A DNA stretch of 64,000 bases, taken from positions 62,001 to 126,000 of the forward strand of contig JALHOT010000003.1 in assembly GCA_022842845.1 (NCBI GenBank), written 5' to 3'. Both the position numbers and the translations under genes were made by a program. The stretch is from Cyclobacteriaceae bacterium (GTDB taxonomy: Bacteria > Bacteroidota > Bacteroidia > Cytophagales > Cyclobacteriaceae). The number at the start of each line of letters is the position of its first letter. Within the stretch, counting starts at the first letter, position 1. The notes under the pieces were generated by a model, which had not been told where the DNA came from, ran no database searches, and saw only the letters and a program-made list of their open reading frames with translations. This document shows, piece after piece, positions 54,103 through 63,568 of this stretch.

Positions 54103-54127
54103 ATGCCTTCTAACGTGAAATTACCAT

Positions 54128-54151
54128 CAATTGTTGTATATACAAGTATTT
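54128..54151. promoter_or_regulatory. Candidate MarR operator, copy 2 (upstream of marR)
   Basis: TTGTATATACAA (54134-54145), 31 bp before the MarR start codon, inside a 24-bp block CAATTGTTGTATATACAAGT plus ATTT. It is 21/24 identical to the block at 48257. It also lies only a few bases 5' of the annotated ATG of the divergent ClC gene, which it may control as well. Confidence 0.72.
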
Positions 54152-54153
54152 AG

Positions 54154-55980
54154 ATGATAATCTGCTTGCATGGTTGCCCATATCATTTCATTTTTGGAGT
54201 AAATCTACTGGCATTGATAGAAAGGATTAATCGATTGGCCCGCGCAGCCATTTATCTGAGACATCATTTAAGTGATAAGCAGTTTCTGATTGTCAGTAGT
54301 ATTATTGTTGGTTTACTTTCGGGTGGAGCGGCTGTTGTCTTAAAATCATTTGTACACAGCATACAACATTGGCTTGAGCGTTACTCGTATCAGGACTTCT
54401 TACTGGTAAGTTTCTTCCCGTTGCTGGGGATTATATTGACCGTATTACTTATTCATACTTTCTGGAAAGTCTCCTTCAAAAAAGGCAGTGCAGAGATTAC
54501 TTATGCCATCACTAAGAAATCAAGTCAGTTACCACTCAGCCAAAGTTACTCGCACATTATAACCAGTGCCCTTACAGTAGGCTTTGGTGGTTCCACCGGA
54601 TTGGAGTCTCCCATGGTAAGTACTGGTTCTGCCATAGGTTCGAACGTAGCCCGTGGGTTCCGTCTATCATATAAAGAGAAAACAATTTTACTAGCCTGTG
54701 GCGCTGCTGCGGGTATAGGGGCAGCCTTCAACTCTCCTATTGCTGGTGTTTTATTCGCCATTGAAGTATTACTGGCCGATATCAGTGCAGCAGCTTTCAT
54801 TCCGCTCATTATTGCGGCAGCTACCGGTGCGCTGCTATCAAAAATTATATTAGCCGAAGGTGTACTACTCTCTTTTGTATTGGTCAGGCCTTTCGATTAT
54901 TACAATACACACTATTACCTATTACTTGGATTTCTATCTGGCCTGGTGGCTTTGTATTATGCAAAGTCCTTTGAGTTCTTTGATCAAATAATGAAAAATA
55001 TTTCGCGTACCTGGTTACGTGTAGTAATCGGTGGTGTGGTGTTAGCTTTTCTGATCATGCTCTTCCCTTCCTTGTTTGGTGAGGGGTATGATTCCATCAA
55101 AACTTTGGCCAGCCTGCAAACCGAAACGATTTTTGATCGCAGCTTGCTAGCCCCTTGGATACAAAATGACTACGCTATCCTTATTTTTTTAGCACTTGTT
55201 ACGATGCTGAAATCGGTGGCAGCGGCCATTACTATTGGCAGTGGTGGTAATGGAGGAAGTTTTGGACCCTCTCTCTTTATGGGTGCCTACATGGGCTTTG
55301 TGTTCGCACGCCTGCTCAATATTACGCTGGGTACTGACATACCCGAAGTGAACTTTGCCCTGGTGGGCATGGCAGGTATGTTGAGTGGTGTTTTCTATGC
55401 GCCCCTTACAGCCATATTTCTAATTGCAGAAATTACCGGAGGCTATGGGCTCATCATTCCCCTCATGATTGTTTCAGCCATCAGTTTAGCTGTTGCCAAC
55501 TATTTCCAGCCCAAAAGCATGGAAGCAAAAAAATTAGCCAAACTTCTGAACGCCAACATCGATGACCGCGATCAGTATTTATTAAGCAGGCTCGACCTGA
55601 CTCAACTCATTGAAACCAACTTTTTGACTTTGCGCCCTAACGATAACCTCCATGCACTGCGTAAAGCCATTGCGGCCTCCAGCCGTAATACGTTTGCTGT
55701 TACAGGCGAACAGGGTGAACTCCTGGGAATCATTCAGCTAGATGATGTGCGGCAAATCATTTTCTCTAGCGAAGGAGCAGAATCAATTGTAGTAAAAGAC
55801 CTGATGAACCTCCCCTCCGGCCAATTAACTACAGAAGATAATCTGCAAACTGCTCTGAAAAAATTTGATAGCACCGGTTTATGGAATCTGCCAGTGGTGG
55901 AAGGTAAGCGTTATGTCGGCTTCATCTCCAAATCATCATTACTAGCACGATACCGAACTGAATTGATTCGGTCTACCTAG
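54154..55980 (+). CDS. ClC-type chloride channel with C-terminal CBS pair
   Basis: 608 aa from ATG 54154; this ATG nearly touches the operator, and the first 20 residues are atypical. TTG 54214 (about 588 aa, starting MIERINRLARAA) is a plausible start. The ClC core has 'VGFGGSTGLESPMVSTGSAI' (filter region with the gating Glu, the GREGP equivalent), 'AFNSPIAGVLFAIEVLLADI', and 'GSGGNGGSFGPSLFMGAYMG'. The position of the E. coli proton glutamate (E203) is Val, as in ClC channels. The C-terminus has two CBS motifs ('LLGIIQLDDVRQIIF', 'YVGFISKSSLLARYR'). Inner membrane anion conduction is predicted. Confidence 0.88.
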   Translation: MIICLHGCPYHFIFGVNLLALIERINRLARAAIYLRHHLSDKQFLIVSSIIVGLLSGGAAVVLKSFVHSIQHWLERYSYQDFLLVSFFPLLGIILTVLLIHTFWKVSFKKGSAEITYAITKKSSQLPLSQSYSHIITSALTVGFGGSTGLESPMVSTGSAIGSNVARGFRLSYKEKTILLACGAAAGIGAAFNSPIAGVLFAIEVLLADISAAAFIPLIIAAATGALLSKIILAEGVLLSFVLVRPFDYYNTHYYLLLGFLSGLVALYYAKSFEFFDQIMKNISRTWLRVVIGGVVLAFLIMLFPSLFGEGYDSIKTLASLQTETIFDRSLLAPWIQNDYAILIFLALVTMLKSVAAAITIGSGGNGGSFGPSLFMGAYMGFVFARLLNITLGTDIPEVNFALVGMAGMLSGVFYAPLTAIFLIAEITGGYGLIIPLMIVSAISLAVANYFQPKSMEAKKLAKLLNANIDDRDQYLLSRLDLTQLIETNFLTLRPNDNLHALRKAIAASSRNTFAVTGEQGELLGIIQLDDVRQIIFSSEGAESIVVKDLMNLPSGQLTTEDNLQTALKKFDSTGLWNLPVVEGKRYVGFISKSSLLARYRTELIRST

Positions 55981-56073
55981 GTGGCTTCATACTTCCTTTC
56001 AAAAAAAATCGTTCATTATCAACGCTTTGCTATCAAAGCAAGTACTGGCAAATTAGAGTGGGCAGGGTAAGAA

Positions 56074-56103
56074 ACAAAAAAAGCCTCAGTTTCCTGAGGC
56101 TTT
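56074..56103 (-). terminator. Terminator of tRNA-Val
   Basis: Read on the minus strand, AAAGCCTCAG-GAAA-CTGAGGCTTT is a perfect 10-bp stem with a GAAA tetraloop, followed by TTTTGTTTC. It begins 2 bp after the 3' end of the tRNA. Confidence 0.85.
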
Positions 56104-56104
56104 G

Positions 56105-56179
56105 TGGGAGTTGAGGGATTCGAACCCCCGACCCTCTGCTTGTAAGGCAGATGCTCTGAACCAGCTGAGCTAAACTCCC
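56105..56179 (-). tRNA. tRNA-Val (anticodon TAC)
   Basis: On the minus strand GGGAGTT...AACTCCC forms the 7-bp acceptor stem with discriminator A. The D-arm is TAGCTCAGCTGGTTCAGAGC, the anticodon arm CTGCCTTACAAGCAG with anticodon TAC (valine), and the T-arm GGGTTCGAATCCC. CCA is not encoded. It is 75 nt long and standard in every arm. Confidence 0.96.
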
Positions 56180-56288
56180 TTCGATTTGGGACTGCAAAAG
56201 TAGTACAGTTTTTGATTTGTACAAATCTGATCAAGCCTAAGCAATAATTTTTTTAAAAAAACTACCTTTATACGTCATTTTTTAAGCT

Positions 56289-58757
56289 TTGAAGAACCTA
56301 AAGAGAATTTTTCTGTATGCCATCGCCTTGTTGGCAGCCCTGGCCTTGGGCTTAACCATATCGGTATTCCTGTTTAAAGACAGGATCATCCAGCAATTTA
56401 TACGAGAGGCGAACAAAAATCTGAACACACCTGTCAGCATTACTAAAATAGAAGTAACCCTGCTGGAAGATTTTCCCAACTTGAGTATCGTATGCAGGGA
56501 GGTGAGTATTGAGGATAGTTATCCCGGTAAAGAAGCCTTGTTCACTGCTAAGTCGGTAGCTTTTCAGCTGCATCCCTGGGAAGTGTGGAAGGGAAATTAT
56601 ACCATTAAGGGTCTCACCATCCGCGATAGCGAAACACATTTAAAAATTAACCGAAAAGGCGAAAGCAATTTTAATATTCTGAAAAAAAGTGAGGATGCCA
56701 AGACTACTTCTTCAGTCCGGTTTTCGCTCAAAAATGTACGCCTGTCCAGCAGTGTGGTGTACTATACCGATACAAAATCGGCATATGATTTCGAATTGAT
56801 TACCACAGAACTCATATCAAGCATCAGCAGCCAGGATGATGTTTATCTAATCGATGCCAAGGGCGATCTTTCAACAGGCCAGTTCAAAGTTGGCAAAACC
56901 GAGATAATGGCCAATAAAGATTTCGATATCGAGACGAGCATCCGCTATTTTGATAAAGACCTTCGACTGCAAATTGAACCTAGTCTGCTAAAATTAGCTC
57001 AAGCTGCTTTTGAAATAAAAGGAGAATATGCCTGGCAATCAAAAAATGTGATTGATCTGAAAGTTGAAGGACAGCAAAGTGATATTCAAACTTTACTATC
57101 TCTACTCCCTGCGTCTACAGCCGCTTCATTAAGCAAGTATCAAAGTGCAGGTGATGTTTACTTTAAAGGATCGCTACGCGGAGAAATCAGTCAGCAAAAG
57201 AATCCGGCTATATCTGTTGAATTCGGATTTAACAAAGCCACGATTTCGCATCCTGATTATCCTGTTAAAGTTGAAAATGCTGTGTTGAATGGATCGTATG
57301 CCAGCAACGATGTAATGAAAACAGAGGAAGCTTCCCTAATCCTGAACGACATCAGTGGTTCCTTAAACGGTGAAACCTTCAATGCAAAACTTATTTTTCA
57401 AAATTTATCCGATCCGGATGTCATGCTTCAATTTAAAGGAAGTCTAGATGCACAATCGCTTCTTGCTTTCTACCCTGTTCCAGGCCTCAGTGAGGCATCT
57501 GGCAGCATTTTGGCGGATATTGCCTTTGAAGGCAAACCTTCCTGGCTACAGTCCAAAAGCACAGCACAAAAAGCGACCGCTACCGGTACCATAGAAATTA
57601 ATAATCTAAGTTTTGTTTATGGCACTGCGCAAATACCATTCAAAAATCTACAAGGTAATCTGCAGTTTAATAACAACGACTTAGCATTGAGTGGGCTGAA
57701 AGGCGAAGTAGGCAAGAGCGATTTTGTCATGAATGGCTTCTTTAAAAATATCATCACCTTTTTGTTATTTGAAAATCAGCCGATAGGCATTGAAACAGAT
57801 TTAAAGTCGCACTTTATTGATTTGGATGAACTGTTTGCCTATGGATTTGCCACCGAACAGGAAGGAAAAGAATACGAATTCAATATTTCTCCCAACATAT
57901 ACTTAAACTTTAATTGCCAAATTGACCAACTTAATTATAAACGCTTTAATGCCTCTGCCATTAAAGGAGATTTGCTTGTTAAAAATCAAGTGGCGGTATC
58001 ACGCAACCTAACGCTGAACACCATGCAGGGCAACATGACCCTTAACGGAATTATGGATGCTAACAACCCTAAGGCGATTGATGTGGTGAGCTCTTTTAAG
58101 ATGAATGAAATTGCTGTCGATAGCGTTTTCTATGTGTTTGAAGATTTTGATCAGGAATTTATCAAAGCAAGCCATTTAAAAGGCATCACCACAGCTGATG
58201 TTTCACTGGAGATGACACTGGACCAGCATCTACAATTATTTCCAGAAACCTTGGTTGCTGATATCAGCGCCACCATACGAAAAGGCGAGCTCAATAATTT
58301 CGAACCCTTGCAGGCCTTAAATAAATACCTGGATGACGAAGGCCTGGCACAACTTCGCTTCGCTGAGTTAAAAAATGATATCCATATAGAAAACAAAACC
58401 ATTTACATACCACAAATGGAAATACGGAGCAACGTAACCGTTATGCAGCTGAGTGGCACCCATACTTTCGATCAGCAGTTGAACTACCGGGTAGTGGCAC
58501 CCTTGCGCAATAAAAAGAAGATTAACATAGAAGAAGCTGGCAGTGCCCTCGAAGAGATGGAGGGAAAAACCAAGGTGTATTTAAAAATAACCGGCACTAC
58601 GGATGACTACGATGTACAGTATGATACAGAGGCCGTCAGAAAAAAATTAGCCAATGATTTTAAGAAAGAAGTACAGGAACTAAAAGACGCTTTCAAGCTA
58701 AAAGGCAAACAAAAAAAGAAAGAGTTAGAAGTGTCAGACGAAGAGTTTGATTGGTAG
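56289..58757 (+). CDS. AsmA-family envelope protein (TTG start)
   Basis: 822 aa from TTG 56289; an in-frame TAA lies 6 bp upstream and no ATG precedes the membrane helix, so TTG is the only start that keeps the N-terminal anchor 'RIFLYAIALLAALALGLTIS'. The AsmA N-terminal pattern 'TPVSITKIEVTLLEDFPNLS' and 'HPWEVWKGNYTIKGLTIRDS' is clear. The C-terminal AsmA-2 region carries 'LSGTHTFDQQLNYRVVAPLR', then a Lys/Glu-rich tail. Related AsmA/TamB-like proteins bridge the inner and outer membranes and move phospholipid. Single anchor, rest periplasmic. Monocistronic; its stop is 4 bp from the convergent CHAT stop. Confidence 0.88.
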   Translation: MKNLKRIFLYAIALLAALALGLTISVFLFKDRIIQQFIREANKNLNTPVSITKIEVTLLEDFPNLSIVCREVSIEDSYPGKEALFTAKSVAFQLHPWEVWKGNYTIKGLTIRDSETHLKINRKGESNFNILKKSEDAKTTSSVRFSLKNVRLSSSVVYYTDTKSAYDFELITTELISSISSQDDVYLIDAKGDLSTGQFKVGKTEIMANKDFDIETSIRYFDKDLRLQIEPSLLKLAQAAFEIKGEYAWQSKNVIDLKVEGQQSDIQTLLSLLPASTAASLSKYQSAGDVYFKGSLRGEISQQKNPAISVEFGFNKATISHPDYPVKVENAVLNGSYASNDVMKTEEASLILNDISGSLNGETFNAKLIFQNLSDPDVMLQFKGSLDAQSLLAFYPVPGLSEASGSILADIAFEGKPSWLQSKSTAQKATATGTIEINNLSFVYGTAQIPFKNLQGNLQFNNNDLALSGLKGEVGKSDFVMNGFFKNIITFLLFENQPIGIETDLKSHFIDLDELFAYGFATEQEGKEYEFNISPNIYLNFNCQIDQLNYKRFNASAIKGDLLVKNQVAVSRNLTLNTMQGNMTLNGIMDANNPKAIDVVSSFKMNEIAVDSVFYVFEDFDQEFIKASHLKGITTADVSLEMTLDQHLQLFPETLVADISATIRKGELNNFEPLQALNKYLDDEGLAQLRFAELKNDIHIENKTIYIPQMEIRSNVTVMQLSGTHTFDQQLNYRVVAPLRNKKKINIEEAGSALEEMEGKTKVYLKITGTTDDYDVQYDTEAVRKKLANDFKKEVQELKDAFKLKGKQKKKELEVSDEEFDW

Positions 58758-58761
58758 GGCA

Positions 58762-61587
58762 TTATCTTCCATAATAAACGAATGGCGCCCAGTAATTAGG
58801 ATGCTTAAATGCATCGCCAAATGCACCTTTTATAAATTTTCTTTTCAATTCATTAATGACAGGTACATAGGTCTTACCCTTGGCACTCTCTCTGTATAAA
58901 CCTGTCATAAATTGCATGGTGGCATTGTCGTTTACAGGCCATAAAGAAACCAAAGCAGCATTTGAACCTGCCACTAACAGTGATTGAGTAAGGCCTGTTA
59001 CACCTTCGCCCGAATAAATTTTACCTAAAGCGGTCTGGCAAGCCGAAAGAACTGTTAAGTCTGCATTCAATTGCAAAGAGGCAATTTCATCAACAGTCAC
59101 GTAGCCATCTTCTCCAGCTTGCTCATTGGCAAAAATGCTCATGGCAATGCCGGATAAATCAGGAATGTCATTCACCACGAAACCATGAGTGGCTAAATGT
59201 AAAACCTTGTAACGCGTTAACTGGCCACTGACAGAGAGTTGTTTCAATCTGTTCTCCGTCATCTGTGCTCCTAAAAAGATATCTGCCTGTGGTACTATGG
59301 CGCTGATATTCTTAACCTCTTCCACAGTACCTGGCAAAGCATCCATGGCTTGTGTACCAAAAATTGCTGCGTATGCTTTTCGCTGCGACAATTTTTTACT
59401 CAGATTTTCGGCTACATCAATTTGCAATTGGTTTTTATCTTTCTGGTTTTTTAAAGGTGCCGCTTCTATCTTCATATCTTCAAAAACTGCACCTCCCATA
59501 GCAAGCAGTCCCTTTCGATCAGCAGCATAGTTACGTTGTTGCAATTGCTGCAAAGCGCCTACTGAATGCAGGTATTTAACATCATATTTTTCAACCAGGT
59601 ATTTACCATCCTGCGCCATGAGTGCCTCAAAAGGCAGGAAGTTCAATACACCATCGGGAGAAATCATTAGCTTTTTAATGCCAGTCAACCGATTTAATAT
59701 CGGAACAATTAAAAAGCGGTAGTAACCCTGCAAATACTCCTGCAAAATATTATCTGCCATTCCTGGCCGCTCGAAAAATTTGCGTGTTAACTGTGTAACT
59801 TTATTAAAGTCAGACACCTGCACTCGTCTGTCAGGATCGTAATCCTCTTCTCCTTCCAAACCTTTGCGCTCACCATGCTCCTGGTTCAATTTATCAAGGT
59901 ACTTATCTTTTATACCTCCCATAAAAGTATTGTCGCTATGAAAAAGAACTTGGGCACTTTTTTTGGTGACCACCAAAATGGAAACCTCATGCCCTGAAAA
60001 AAGAGAATACATAAGGCAAGCTTCATCAGCTGCCAACATGTTTTGTAAGTCAGACAAAGCAGCACGCTTTATTGCTTTACCCTTTGCCAGTCTTTCGGTT
60101 AATACCCGGCTGCGACTCGCCTCCATGCTTTGAAATGCCCTTGCTGGCTGATTGAGATGCGCATAGCTAGCCGTTAGAAAGTCGTACGCTCCAATCTGTG
60201 CCTGGTAAAAACTTAATTTATCTTCAAAGGAGAGTTGGCCTATTTCACGCTCTGCCATCCTGATCGACTCTTCAAAAATTTTAGCAGCCTCTGCATAATC
60301 CTTACCCTGATGAAACATAATGGCTCCATAATTATTCATGGTTTCGGCTGCCCGATTATATTGCCCCTTTGCCTTGTAGTATTTGGTTAAACCACCAAGG
60401 GTGGTAAAGCACTTGGCCACACCATCAGTAGTACCCAGTCGTAAATAAGCAATGGCTAAATAGTTATACATACCATAGGCTACATCATCAAAGTGGTATG
60501 AGAATGCATAATCCTGAGCCATCTCACCAAATTGAACTATTTCTGTAGGCGAGAGCACGCCAACTTTAAACGCGTTGACAAAAACTGCTTCGTAACCCAA
60601 TACCAAAGCATAGCCGAAGCCATATTTCTGTGCAAACTGAACCGTGAGCCCTGCCAAGGTTTTGGCTTCTTCAGGTTTATTCAAACCATCATAAGCTTTG
60701 CTTGCGGCCAACAAGCCGAGTATATCATACACATGGAGATCGCATTTTGTAGCCAGGGTGGTTAGTTCTTCCACATGTTGAATCACTCTTTCATAATTAC
60801 CTACAGCATCGTATGATGCGATAAGTTGATAAATCATACAAGAGGCTATCAAAGCATTTTGACGATACCCATTTTTATAGTAGTATGAATAGCCCTTTTG
60901 CGCCACCTCTAATGACTGGCTTAAATGTCCGTAACCTCTTAACCAATTTGCAGCGCTTACGTAGGCAGCCAATGCCATTTCGTGCCAAGCTTGTTGTTCA
61001 TAGATGGCAGCATAACGATTGGCCTCTTGCAGCAAACCAGCAGGGTTGTTCTGCACCAATTGAGCATAATGTGCGTTTACCTGATCAAGACTTATGTAGC
61101 GTTCAGTTACCTTACGCTGTTCTTGTTCATACCAACTGGCCAGTGCATTAAATTGTGCATCCATTTTGAGTACCTGGCCAACAGCGACTATGTCCTCCTT
61201 CGCTTCGTGCATTGTGAAATTCTGAGGGAAAACTTTTAATGATTCCTTCAAATAAGATTGTGCCGAAGTTTCATTACCCTTTGCCGCGAAATAAAGGCCA
61301 CAGTTTACAAACATGGCATAAGCGCTTGGGTCTAATTGCAATCCAAGAGTGATATAAGGACCTGCCTCATCTACCTTCCCTAAATGCAATAAATTATGGG
61401 AAGAGAGAATGTAAACATTGAGCATATCCGGTTGAGCTGCCCTCACCTTTTCAACCATCTCTTGCGATGCACTAAATTTCTTGTCTCCTGATAAACGAAA
61501 AGCCACTTGCATGAGGCTATCGTAGTATTGCCCATAGACATTACCGACTGTAACTACCGCTAAAAGAAATAAAAACAGTTTTCTCAT
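58762..61587 (-). CDS. Secreted TPR-CHAT protein in a secretory cluster
   Basis: 941 aa with signal peptide MRKLFLFLLAVVTVGNVYGQ. About 430 residues of TPR-like helical repeats follow ('AMFVNCGLYFAAKGNETSAQ', 'TMNNYGAIMFHQGKDYAEAA'). The C-terminal CHAT domain is intact: His801 in HLATHGFV and Cys850 in LSACQTALGK, ending 'PNYWAPFVYYG', the usual CHAT terminus. It is more distant from the other two CHAT proteins than they are from each other. It is the last gene of a leftward cluster (63.9-58.7 kb) of exported proteins, 6 bp after the 375-aa gene, so it is almost certainly co-transcribed with that gene. The substrate is unknown; the neighbours are candidates. Confidence 0.9.
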   Translation of the reverse strand: MRKLFLFLLAVVTVGNVYGQYYDSLMQVAFRLSGDKKFSASQEMVEKVRAAQPDMLNVYILSSHNLLHLGKVDEAGPYITLGLQLDPSAYAMFVNCGLYFAAKGNETSAQSYLKESLKVFPQNFTMHEAKEDIVAVGQVLKMDAQFNALASWYEQEQRKVTERYISLDQVNAHYAQLVQNNPAGLLQEANRYAAIYEQQAWHEMALAAYVSAANWLRGYGHLSQSLEVAQKGYSYYYKNGYRQNALIASCMIYQLIASYDAVGNYERVIQHVEELTTLATKCDLHVYDILGLLAASKAYDGLNKPEEAKTLAGLTVQFAQKYGFGYALVLGYEAVFVNAFKVGVLSPTEIVQFGEMAQDYAFSYHFDDVAYGMYNYLAIAYLRLGTTDGVAKCFTTLGGLTKYYKAKGQYNRAAETMNNYGAIMFHQGKDYAEAAKIFEESIRMAEREIGQLSFEDKLSFYQAQIGAYDFLTASYAHLNQPARAFQSMEASRSRVLTERLAKGKAIKRAALSDLQNMLAADEACLMYSLFSGHEVSILVVTKKSAQVLFHSDNTFMGGIKDKYLDKLNQEHGERKGLEGEEDYDPDRRVQVSDFNKVTQLTRKFFERPGMADNILQEYLQGYYRFLIVPILNRLTGIKKLMISPDGVLNFLPFEALMAQDGKYLVEKYDVKYLHSVGALQQLQQRNYAADRKGLLAMGGAVFEDMKIEAAPLKNQKDKNQLQIDVAENLSKKLSQRKAYAAIFGTQAMDALPGTVEEVKNISAIVPQADIFLGAQMTENRLKQLSVSGQLTRYKVLHLATHGFVVNDIPDLSGIAMSIFANEQAGEDGYVTVDEIASLQLNADLTVLSACQTALGKIYSGEGVTGLTQSLLVAGSNAALVSLWPVNDNATMQFMTGLYRESAKGKTYVPVINELKRKFIKGAFGDAFKHPNYWAPFVYYGR

Positions 61588-61593
61588 GACTGC

Positions 61594-62721
61594 TTAATTA
61601 CAAAGTGCTGTATTATAACGAACACTACTTTTGTTTTTATTACCGTTATGGAAAGTTTCTGTTGCCTCGATATTCATCACTTTGGCGTCTTTATAGACTT
61701 TAAAATCAATGACTTTGAAAAAATCACCATGTTCTTTTACCATAGATCCAATTTCACGCTCTTGGATCAACTTCCCATTACTATCAAAAACAGCCACAAA
61801 AAAACGTGAAATATCCTGGCTGTTGATTTGGTAACGGTTCATCATCAACAAAGCTATGCCATCGCCACATTCGCTCAGCTGGCACATAGCCCACATTTGA
61901 TTGTTCCTTACACTAGCTGTTACGTATTGATAAAAGCTTTCCTGCACCAGTGGTATTGAAGACACATCAACGCCTTGCGCATTTTGTGGCGAGAAATAGT
62001 AAGGAAAGGCTACGCGTGGAAATTGATCAAGAAAGTTTTGAAAATCTGTAGAATAACTCTTTCTAGAATTACCAAGGCCACTATCAAACATACTATTTGA
62101 AGCTTGCACGATTTCCTGACGCCCCTGCTTCGGATCATAGAGCTGAACTTCATCTGTCTTCATTAACAGATTCTGATTAGCCATAACACCAAAAAGCGGC
62201 CCGTGAAAACTTTTAATCTTGGCTTCGTGCACCTGTTTATCGTTAATTAGAAATTTATAGGTGCTGCCTTTCTTAATAACCGTAAGCGAATTATAATCGT
62301 AGGGCTTTACAACTTGCGAAACGGATTGTCTTATTACTTCATACTTTTTGCCTACTCTTTCTGAAATCAGAAAACCCTTATCGTTATTGTAAGTAAAAGT
62401 GCAATAGCGGTCTGCTTCTGCATTCATATTAAAGCGTATGCCCATCCAGCCTGTATGATCACCCTTTAAGAAAATCATATTGGCGTGATAGACAACCTCG
62501 TCATCTTCATGCAGGTCAAAAGACTTAAAGGTATGAATGGCACTGCCATACGCGTTCATGACTAAATGCCCCTCCTCGATACTGATACTATAGTTTTCGC
62601 CCACACCCAAGAAGGGCCATTGATGTTGATTATTAGTAAAATCCTCTACAAAAGGTTGTATCTGACCTGTTGCAGAAAAAATCGTTAGTAAACTAATTGC
62701 TAATGAATTGATGAGTTTCAT
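61594..62721 (-). CDS. Secreted protein with LamG/3-keto-disaccharide-hydrolase-like domain
   Basis: 375 aa with signal peptide MKLINSLAISLLTIFSATGQ. The first 180 residues have the jelly-roll pattern of concanavalin-like family-16 or DUF1080 domains: 'FVEDFTNNQHQWPFLG', 'GWMGIRFNMNAEADRYC', 'NSLTVIKKGSTYKFLINDK' and 'VMANQNLLMKTDEVQLYD'. The second half has no family that I recognise. It sits 6 bp upstream of the CHAT gene and 8 bp downstream of the barrel-like gene. Binding of a carbohydrate or protein ligand is a fair guess; enzymatic activity cannot be claimed. Confidence 0.72.
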   Translation of the reverse strand: MKLINSLAISLLTIFSATGQIQPFVEDFTNNQHQWPFLGVGENYSISIEEGHLVMNAYGSAIHTFKSFDLHEDDEVVYHANMIFLKGDHTGWMGIRFNMNAEADRYCTFTYNNDKGFLISERVGKKYEVIRQSVSQVVKPYDYNSLTVIKKGSTYKFLINDKQVHEAKIKSFHGPLFGVMANQNLLMKTDEVQLYDPKQGRQEIVQASNSMFDSGLGNSRKSYSTDFQNFLDQFPRVAFPYYFSPQNAQGVDVSSIPLVQESFYQYVTASVRNNQMWAMCQLSECGDGIALLMMNRYQINSQDISRFFVAVFDSNGKLIQEREIGSMVKEHGDFFKVIDFKVYKDAKVMNIEATETFHNGNKNKSSVRYNTALCN

Positions 62722-62729
62722 TCTTTACA

Positions 62730-63476
62730 TTAATCATACCGTAACCTGCGATAGCCTATAGAAAAATCTACGCGTGTGGCGGATCGCTTATTATCACCCC
62801 TGTCTAATAGTTGATTGATACGAATTCCGCCAAAAATATTTTTACTGGTACACACATTCACTGTGAGGTTTACAAAGAATGGTCTCGGATAGCCTACAAT
62901 TCTTTCATACCTGTTTCTATCGCTACTGTGTTTAACACCTGCACCGATATCCCAATTCAAGAAACCATCAAGCCAAACATCTTTGTTAAGCAAATAGCTG
63001 GCTTTAACTGCTGGCCCTATATGCAAATAGTAACCATTGGGCTCAAGGGTATAGGCAGTATTATCCCCAAAAATATAATCACCAAAACTTAAACCTGGTG
63101 CTACTATTAACCTATCCTCCGAAACGACATTGTAGTATGATTGGAACCAACCTAACAAGCCAGAAGTAAACACCTGGGTATTTGTGGTGGACTTTCCGTA
63201 ATTTAATATTCTCCAAATCAAATCACCGGCCCAGGGATTTTCCCAATAAAAACTGATCTCTCCCTTTTCATGGTCAACCTCTGCTATTGATGCGTTTATG
63301 GTAAATCCATTAACCGAGGTAGTACCCTTACCACTAATTGAAGTGTACCTAAGCATCCAGTTAACATAAGCATTATCATATGGATTTCTGCCTTTGGCAG
63401 TTTGCAAGTCGGTAAAAGATTGAGCATTTACTTCACATGAAATAAAAAAAATAAGCAGCAGAAAGCAGCATTTCAT
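62730..63476 (-). CDS. Secreted/outer-membrane beta-barrel-like protein
   Basis: 248 aa from ATG 63476, whose signal peptide is MKCCFLLLIFFISCEVNAQ; the track's start 29 codons earlier is unlikely. The mature part alternates aromatic strands and turns ('GEISFYWENPWAGDLIWRIL', 'VKASYLLNKDVWLDGFLNWD') and ends with 'RVDFSIGYRRLRYD'. An aromatic residue close to the end and amphipathic strands suggest an outer-membrane beta barrel of about 8-10 strands. No named family is seen. It is upstream of the 375-aa secreted gene in the CHAT cluster. Confidence 0.65.
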   Translation of the reverse strand: MKCCFLLLIFFISCEVNAQSFTDLQTAKGRNPYDNAYVNWMLRYTSISGKGTTSVNGFTINASIAEVDHEKGEISFYWENPWAGDLIWRILNYGKSTTNTQVFTSGLLGWFQSYYNVVSEDRLIVAPGLSFGDYIFGDNTAYTLEPNGYYLHIGPAVKASYLLNKDVWLDGFLNWDIGAGVKHSSDRNRYERIVGYPRPFFVNLTVNVCTSKNIFGGIRINQLLDRGDNKRSATRVDFSIGYRRLRYD

Positions 63477-63525
63477 AAAGAGGGTCTTTAGGTGGATTGA
63501 GCTACAATGATCAAGAGACACAAAT

Positions 63526-63555
63526 AAACCAGATGCTGATAGCAGCACCTGGTTT
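63526..63555 (-). terminator. Weak terminator-like hairpin
   Basis: Minus-strand AAACCAG...CTGGTTT pairs over 7 bp, with an inner TGCT/AGCA stem, followed by ATTTG. It lies 14 bp after the stop of the partial gene and could end or attenuate it. Confidence 0.4.
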
Positions 63556-63568
63556 CCTTGCAAGTCAA

